This document shows positions 58,157 through 64,000 of a DNA stretch of 64,000 nt, in pieces (the stretch's first letter is position 1; the number at the start of each line of letters is the position of its first letter). The translations under genes and the position numbers were made by a program. Under the pieces are notes generated by a model. That model made no database searches, had not been told where the DNA came from, and worked only from the letters and a program-made list of their open reading frames with translations. The DNA is taken from the NCBI GenBank assembly GCA_029747585.1, contig JAPEVF010000099.1:48619-112618 (forward strand), read 5' to 3'. This DNA is from Pleurotus djamor. Its lineage: Eukaryota; Basidiomycota; Agaricomycetes; Agaricales; Pleurotaceae.

Positions 58157-60264
58157 GCAATCGTATGATACATGTATTATTATGTCGCATCCTGTACAAC
58201 ATGAAAACTACGAACACTCCGGAGAACAAAAAAAAATCGAAATCGTTGCGTAAATAAAGTATTTACAAGATACACTGCGGGCAATGGCTTATATGAGATA
58301 TAGGCATATGATGAATATATCAAAGCTTACATTTTTTATAAATTCTAATTAGTATTCGGGCGCATATTGGACTTTTAATACAAATAGATTCTTCAGTAAC
58401 CTCGGCATGGGTAGTGGAAGGGAAAATGAGAATACCTCCTGCTAAACACACGGAGGCTATCAGGGAGGGTATTGTGATTATACACGTGGTTATAGCCGCT
58501 TAGGATATTGAAAAACATACGGTGCAGGTACTGCAGTGTTGTTTGACTCTTTCCGAGGCGGAATGACACTATGTCCATAGTACTAGTGATTCACCACGTC
58601 CGAAGGGTAAAATAAGGGCGGAGAGGGTGGTCAAGTGGTGGTGGGAAGTGGCAAAATAAATCCTGCGAACGGAGTCGAACCCAACTCTCGGTGCGCAACA
58701 AGACAACGTTCCAAACCCGCGCATCAAGCAACTCAGCAATCCGACCTCTGTGCTTCCATCACATGTGATGATTGACGAAGGAAGAGGATAGATTTGCGTT
58801 TGTCAGAAAGTCTCTTTCTTGATTCATTCTTCCTTATACCTTATACCTTCATGAGCGACCTTTGTCTCACCACCAAAAATATCAGCAAGATTCACATCCC
58901 TCGTACGAGCCATACCTACCACACTATATCCACTGCGATCGTGTCGTCTGTGCGGGATTTGGGGTTGAACGTTGAACGTTTAACATTTCGGAACGTCTTC
59001 GCTGCTGGTAGCGGTGTCACTCTCCATTCCGCAGTTGACTGTGGTGGTTGTGCCGGCCTTCCCCTTGCCACTCATCGACATCAACAATCTCAACGTCAAA
59101 CCCATGCTTCACCTCCTCAAATGGAACCCTTTCTTTTAAAGAACTTCTTCGCTATCAACACGAACACCGACCTTCCTCCCGCCCTAACGTGGTGACATTG
59201 AACACCACGCTTGATCGAGATTCGATGATCCAGTGTTCCATTGCGATTGTTGGCACCTCTGTCCCGACTCCGACCCAGACCTACCTAGACTACCCCATGC
59301 AACCTCACCGCTCTTGTGAAAGACGCAAAGAGCACAGGTATCGATGGGGAACTCCCTGGCAACCGCGGTGGTCATGGAGAGCTCGACACAGACACTGGTG
59401 CGGAAGCTGAGGTCGATGGTGATGACGGTGCGTATCGCGGGAGCCTTCTGGGCCTGTAGATGAAGGAGCCGAGTTAGCGGACAAGGTGGAGGTGGCACGT
59501 TGGCAGATGGGGATGGTGTGTGTGGATTGGGTCTCTCGCAGTCAGATTCTCGTTTCAATTCACAACTGTGTATGTCATTTTGAATGCATTCCATTGCTGG
59601 AGCCGGGCTTAATCGTAGAGAGTGACCATGAATTTTTGATTTTGGTGATTGGGGATGTACAAGTGTAGGCCTGATTCCGCATCGTTTCATATCCAGTGTT
59701 TCGCATAAAAGTTATCAGTATATAAATTACCCAGTGACTGCGCATTCCATGTGCCTCGTTGGTGTATCGGGAGCATTGTGAGCGGTACACGCCAACTTCT
59801 GTGAGATCCATAGTTCAATTCTCCTCGGGTGTTCTTTTTGCCCTGCCCCCTTTGATTTCCTGTCACTATCCCTGCGCTACATCCTCTTCATCGTGTTCGT
59901 CGTTTAAGGCTGGCAATGTCGCGTCTTCCGCCGAGGAAGTAAGTGGAGACTTCCCAGACCCCACATACGCCTTTCAATATCCTCAGGGTCCATAATTGGG
60001 TGTGTATTTACAATACCCTCATTGATATCCTCCTCAGGGTTTTGCCGAGGTTATTCAGTATTTGCCTGCGACGCCTATTTGGGGTTTACTGGGAATCATA
60101 ATCCCATTAAAATCGCAATATAAGCTTCTATCGTGTGTCAGATACATTCTAAAGGTGAGCTTCTAGATCTTCATCATAACCTCCCCAATCTTATAAGCCA
60201 TTGCCCGCAGTGATATGCCTCGCGTCGCTTCGGCAGATGATGTCTTCCAAATGAGAACAGAGAA
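58157..60264. other. intergenic, no gene recognised
   Basis: AT-rich after 58190. Two short stretches (58666-58755 minus, 59755-59840 plus) look tRNA-like but do not fold properly. Several ORFs up to ~170 codons near 58794-59690 have no domain and overlap each other on both strands. The right edge meets the copia LTR. Confidence 0.55.
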
Positions 60265-60597
60265 TGTTAGAATAGTGAACTCTCAGTATGCGTTCGGGGT
60301 CAACGATACTGTATTGCGATGGTAAGTACCTGTTAGAATAGTGAACTCTAGGTATGTCGTAAGTATGAGAATAGATAGAAATAAGTACGAGACGGCTCAC
60401 CTCAGTATGCGTTCGGGGTCAACGATACTGAGGTGTCAAAGCGGGAGCTACGAGAATATATAAAGCCATCGATAGTGGCACGCGAGTGTAGAATCATATG
60501 AAAGAGACGAAACGCGAAGACATACGGTAAAGGAGAAACGAAAGGGGTGGCTAGGGGAACTAGCCTTTTGTGCTCGCAAGTGTTTGCAATTCCAACA
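60265..60597 (-). repeat. 3' LTR of copia element
   Basis: On the minus strand it starts TGTTGGAATTGC directly after the polypurine tract and ends ATTCTAACA, giving TG...CA ends with a short inverted repeat. Two possible ends exist because the terminal 19 bases occur twice (60265-60283 and 60331-60349). The LTR is therefore 333 or 267 bp. The 5' LTR is outside the window. Confidence 0.75.
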
Positions 60598-60611
60598 CTC
60601 CCCCTCAAACC
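60598..60611 (-). other. polypurine tract of copia element
   Basis: GGTTTGAGGGGGAG on the minus strand immediately before the LTR. It overlaps the pol stop codon (60605-60607). It primes plus-strand DNA synthesis in LTR retrotransposons. Confidence 0.8.
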
Positions 60612-62163
60612 TTGACGAGCCCGAGTTCAGAAGCGAAATGCTTCACGGTAGCCGAAGGCAAGGCTTTGGTAAGCGCATCGGCGACCATGTCCTCGGTAGG
60701 ACAATAAACGAGTCGGAGTGACTCTTTTTCAACGACCCATCGGATGAAATGATACCGAATGTCGATGTGTTTCGTACGCGCGCGGAAACGGTGGTCCTTC
60801 GTGAGCGCGATAGCAGACTGGTTATCGGAGAACAGGGTAGTGGCAGGCATGTGAGAGATGTCAAAGATTTTGGAAATGAATGAACGAAGCCAAACGGCTT
60901 CCTTGGCAGCGTGGGTAGCGGCGCAGTATTCAGCCTCCGTCGTTGAGAGAGCAATAAGATTCTGCCGTTTAGAGGACCAGGAGACAGCGCCGCCGTTAAT
61001 CATGAATGCGTACCCGCTGATAGCTTTTCTATCCTCAGCCATGCTCCCATCTGCGTCGGCATATCCAACCAAGACCTGTTCCTTCCCACCATAAGTCAGC
61101 CAGTGATCCCGAGTTCCCTGCAGGTACCTGAGGCAGCGTATGACCTCGTTCCAGTGAGTAATTCCAGGGTTCTTGGTGAATCTTGAGAAGGTTTGGACAG
61201 GGAACGCGATGTCTGGACGCGTTCCGGTCATGACAAACATGAGAGAGCCGACAAGCTCGGCATAGGGCTTCTTTGCCATCTCGGCACATTCCTTCGTGGT
61301 TTTGGGTGAATGGTCGGATGTGAGACGAATGTTGGGGTCGAGAGGAAGGGATAACGGCTTCGTGTTGGAAGGGAGGTAGCGACTGGTGAGAGAGTCGATG
61401 AACGAGCGCTGAGAGATCCGAAGAATTCGGTTCTCGCGCTCACGGCGGATTTCCATACCGAGAAGCCAGTGGAGTTCTCCCAAGTCCACATCAATCTGAT
61501 GGAGTTCCCAGTCGTTGGCGGCGGCGATAGCAAGGACCGTGCGAATGGAGGCAATGTTTGCGACAGGTGCGAACATATCAAAGTAGTCGACGCCGGGGAC
61601 CTGGGAAAAGCCTTGAGCAACCAATCGAGCCTTGTAACGTACAACGTTCCCAGCCACGTCCTTCTTCGCTTTAAACACCCACTTCGAACCCACGATATTC
61701 GCCCCCGCTGGTGGTTCCACCAGCCTCCAAGTCCCTGCTGCCCTCAAAGTCTTCAACTCCTCCTCGATGGCAGCCTTCCATTGTTCCCAATCAGCACAAA
61801 GTTTCGCTTCAGCAAGAGATCGTGGTTCCAGGGCTTCAACATCGGCGGTTTCGACCAGCATGGCGATCTCGTCCTCAAGATCCTTCAACCATGCGTAACC
61901 AGCCTCGTCAGCCTCTTTTTCATCAAACAAGGGTTCCGGAGTCGGTTTCGGGACACCAGGAGGGAGCGTAGGCGCGGTCTTTCGAGCAGAATAGGTCCCT
62001 TGACCATCCATAAGGTCTTGGACGCGTTTCGACGGCTTTTTGACGCGTTGGGGACGAGGTTGGGGAGCATCGGACTCGTCTTCGGTTTCGACGGTCACGG
62101 TACGGCGTTTGGGAGGTTGTTGTGTAGTTTCCGGCGCGGGAGGAGCAATTTCAGCAGGGGGGG
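60605..62163 (-). pseudogene. copia pol: RT remnant and RNase H
   Basis: Continues the integrase ORF after a +1 frame change in a 7-G run. The RT N-terminus is present: GTWRLVEPPAGANIVGSKWV, FKAKKDVAGNVVRYKARLVA and VDYFDMFAPVANIASIRTVL. Near 61480-61490 HQIDVD jumps directly to LGELHWLLGMEI. In complete copia elements about 150-190 residues lie between these, including the palm Asp region and the YVDD box, so polymerase activity is lost although the frame stays open. RNase H follows: WSSKRQNLIALSTTEAEYCA, TTLFSDNQSAIALTKD, TKHIDIRYHFIRW and VADALTKALP. Confidence 0.88.
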
Positions 62164-64000
62164 ACAGGGTCTTCAGGAACGATAGGGGTCGGTTGAGCTG
62201 GTGTCGCGATGATATCCAAATTCTCCCCCTCAGCGCGAGCACCAGGGTCCTTGAACGTGACGTTCCGCTCGACCGAGACCCGATATCCAGCCTTCGGCCA
62301 ACAGATGCGATGGCCTTTGCTCTGTTCATCATATCCCATCCAACGCCCCTTTTCCACCCACCCTTTTAACTTATCTCCCTTCTCCGTTCGCACCCACACC
62401 TCTTCTCCCCACTCCCTCACCATCGAAAAATCCGGCTTCGATCCAAAAGCAGCCTCGTGGGGAGTTTTGCCTTTAAGAGCCTTCGTCGACGTCCGATTTA
62501 CCAACCAGACGATGTGACGGACGGCCTCCCCCCAAAGCTTATGAGGAAGCTTGCTGGCCATGAATATGGCACGGGCGCGTTCGATGATGGTTCGGTTACG
62601 GCGTTCGGCAACACCATTGTGCTGAGGCGTGTTGTGGATGGTGAGTTTCTGCTTCGTACCCTTGGACTTGAGGTATAACGTGAATTCTTTCCCAGTATAC
62701 TCGCCACCGTTATCGGAATGGAGGACTTTGATTTTCGAGTCGAGTTGAGTTTGGGCAAAGGCTTCGAAGGTCTTGTAGTGCTGGAAGACCTCGTCCTTCG
62801 AGCGCATCAGGTGGAGTTGGGTGAGTCGCGTGTGATCGTCGGTGAACGTGACATAATACTTCTTCCCCTTCAGCGTCTCAATCCTTGCCGGTCCCCACAC
62901 ATCACTATGGATCTCCTCGCCAAATTTCTTCGCCCTCTCCCCTTCCCGAACCTTAGGAACAGGTTTTCGCGTCGATTTCGCATAGACGCACGGCTCGCAG
63001 AAGAAATCAATATTGCTGAGAGGGTCGATCGCCAGTCCGGTAACCATTCCTTCATCGACAAGGCGCTTAGCGGCTCTAGGTGAGATATGGCCAAGTCGTC
63101 GGTGAAGTGTTTCGATGCTGATTCCATGGGATGCAGAGTTGGCGGCGTCGGTTTCGTGAGTGACACGATAGAGTCCCCCGATAGTCTTGGGGATCTCTCC
63201 TATCTTCGTGCCCCTCTGGTCCCTAATCCAACACTTTCCACCACCAAACGAGACCTCCAACCCACAATCATCCAACTTCCCCACCGATACCAAGGTATGA
63301 CCAACCTCCGGCGAGTACAGGACCTCCACAAGGCGAAGCTGCGTGGTGTCGACACCGTTGGGGACATCAATGACGAGGTCTCCAACACCGAGCGCGTGGA
63401 ATGATTGCTTGTTCGCGGCTCGAAGCGATTTCGGAGGGATTTCACGAAAATTTTCAAGGTCTTCGCGATAACCGGTGAGGTGCTTGCTGCAACCCGAGTC
63501 GAAGAGCTCGGACTTGGTGATTCCATCGCCAGGCGCGGACACGGCCTCAGCAACCACCACTTGACCACCCCAATCCTCCCCCTCTTCGTCAGACGAATCG
63601 ATGCCGGCCAATAGCAGGCCCGTATCGATGATATCCTCGTCCTCCTCGTCAATTCCGGCTGTTTGATCCAATGCCTGACGAAGATCGGCGGGTACAGGGG
63701 GGCTGGTGTCGTCGTCGGTTCGCCACCACGCGTCGCAGTCGTATTCGTAGTCGTCGTCGGGACCGGATTCATCATCACTGGAGTCGGCGTCATATCCACC
63801 CATAGCAGGTAAGTCTCCTGCCTTCCCTGAGTACACCGCAGACAACTCATCCTCCACGATTTCGACACAGAAGAACCCATCATCATCAGAGTCCGTCTCG
63901 ACCGCATTAGCTGTGCTCACAGCCTCCTTCCCCTTCCCATCCGCATTGTCACCCTGCTTCTGGGGACAATTGCGTCGAATGTGGCCGAATTGCTTGCAAC
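62151..64000 (-). CDS. copia gag-pol: zinc knuckle, protease, integrase (partial)
   Basis: Open to the window edge. The first residues read CKQFGHIRRNCPQK, the CCHC zinc knuckle of gag. An acidic linker follows, then the aspartic protease (ELFDSGCSKHLTG). The integrase shows its HHCC zinc site (TLHRRLGHIS and FCEPCVYAK) and DDE core: HSDVWGP, FTDDHTRL and HSDNGGEYTGKEF, then NTPQHNGVAERRNRTI and the GKTPHEAAFGSKPD motif common after the copia core. The ORF ends early, at VPEDPVPPC, because of one extra base in a G7 run; the next frame carries RT. No other stop is seen, so the integrase itself may be intact. Confidence 0.9.
   Translation of the reverse strand, partial: CKQFGHIRRNCPQKQGDNADGKGKEAVSTANAVETDSDDDGFFCVEIVEDELSAVYSGKAGDLPAMGGYDADSSDDESGPDDDYEYDCDAWWRTDDDTSPPVPADLRQALDQTAGIDEEDEDIIDTGLLLAGIDSSDEEGEDWGGQVVVAEAVSAPGDGITKSELFDSGCSKHLTGYREDLENFREIPPKSLRAANKQSFHALGVGDLVIDVPNGVDTTQLRLVEVLYSPEVGHTLVSVGKLDDCGLEVSFGGGKCWIRDQRGTKIGEIPKTIGGLYRVTHETDAANSASHGISIETLHRRLGHISPRAAKRLVDEGMVTGLAIDPLSNIDFFCEPCVYAKSTRKPVPKVREGERAKKFGEEIHSDVWGPARIETLKGKKYYVTFTDDHTRLTQLHLMRSKDEVFQHYKTFEAFAQTQLDSKIKVLHSDNGGEYTGKEFTLYLKSKGTKQKLTIHNTPQHNGVAERRNRTIIERARAIFMASKLPHKLWGEAVRHIVWLVNRTSTKALKGKTPHEAAFGSKPDFSMVREWGEEVWVRTEKGDKLKGWVEKGRWMGYDEQSKGHRICWPKAGYRVSVERNVTFKDPGARAEGENLDIIATPAQPTPIVPEDPVPPC

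Larger units (their letters stand above)
60265..64000 (-). mobile_element. Ty1/copia LTR retrotransposon, 3' part, defective
   Basis: Minus-strand element running off the right edge. From right to left: zinc knuckle, protease, integrase (62151-64000), RT and RNase H remnants (60605-62163), polypurine tract (60598-60611) and 3' LTR (60265-60597). Integrase before RT defines the copia order. A frameshift in a G7 run (62157-62163) separates integrase from RT, and the RT core is deleted, so this copy is not autonomous. Confidence 0.9.

Noticed and set aside
58666..58755. tRNA-like sequence on the minus strand (TTCGACT loop, D-arm-like TTGCTGAGTTGC)
   Set aside because: T and anticodon stems do not pair and no normal anticodon loop can be formed; at most a decayed tRNA.
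58794..59690. Overlapping ORFs of 120-168 codons on both strands
   Set aside because: No domains, no splice chain and mutual overlap; composition looks random.
59755..59840. tRNA-like sequence on the plus strand followed by a T run
   Set aside because: Acceptor and T stems do not pair in any alignment tried.
1..64000. CRISPR array, prokaryotic operon or rRNA gene
   Set aside because: No spaced short repeats or rRNA sequence seen; the spliced genes show this is eukaryotic nuclear DNA.

Overview
The window reads as nuclear DNA of a basidiomycete fungus, most likely a mushroom-forming Agaricomycete. Genes are cut by many short introns of about 45-90 nt, a spliced Pol III tRNA-Leu is present, and the families seen are typical of that group: DIRS/Ngaro-like and Ty1/copia elements, secreted ricin-B lectins, a DUF1680/GH127 protein, expanded P-loop GTPases and an HNH-type family. 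All calls come from reading the sequence; no database search was possible.

Layout. 1-4795: a DIRS/Ngaro-like retrotransposon on the minus strand (gag, RT-RNase H, tyrosine recombinase) with oddly arranged direct repeats. 6130-7539: a proline-rich protein of unknown function. 7971-10357: two secreted ricin-B lectin paralogues on the minus strand. 10613-11281: a hotdog-fold thioesterase sharing a short divergent promoter with the second lectin. 11361-11452: tRNA-Leu(CAG) with an intron. 11593-12970: a Dgk1-type CTP-dependent diacylglycerol kinase. 13383-16202: a NIMA-related kinase in an N-rich stretch.

16379-25003 is the most unusual part. Four tandem paralogues surround, and share three intron positions with, a canonical HNH-type gene (22093-23467). 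All four have lost the first HNH histidine and carry a conserved acidic/aromatic C-terminal block that the canonical gene lacks. Several of their introns have GC-AG ends. An OB-fold protein (25347-26379) follows on the same strand.

26380-34198 and 36151-40680 are gene-poor; between them lies a bHLH transcription factor (34617-36150). 40683-46179 holds a broken kinase-like gene, one fairly complete AIG1-type GTPase and at least three partial GTPase copies, plus a perfect 28-bp inverted repeat. 46210-58156 returns to ordinary genes: a secreted GH127/DUF1680 protein, a Golgi-type GT32-like glycosyltransferase, cytosolic seryl-tRNA synthetase, an acidic basic-patch protein and a 630-residue membrane protein. 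60265-64000 is the 3' part of a Ty1/copia element on the minus strand, which has lost the catalytic core of its reverse transcriptase and runs off the window end.

Base quality is uneven. Ns beside homopolymers at 23642, 23660, 35464 and 40966 behave like inserted bases, since ignoring them restores reading frames. In the kinase gene at 13383-16202 the Ns instead behave like substitutions.
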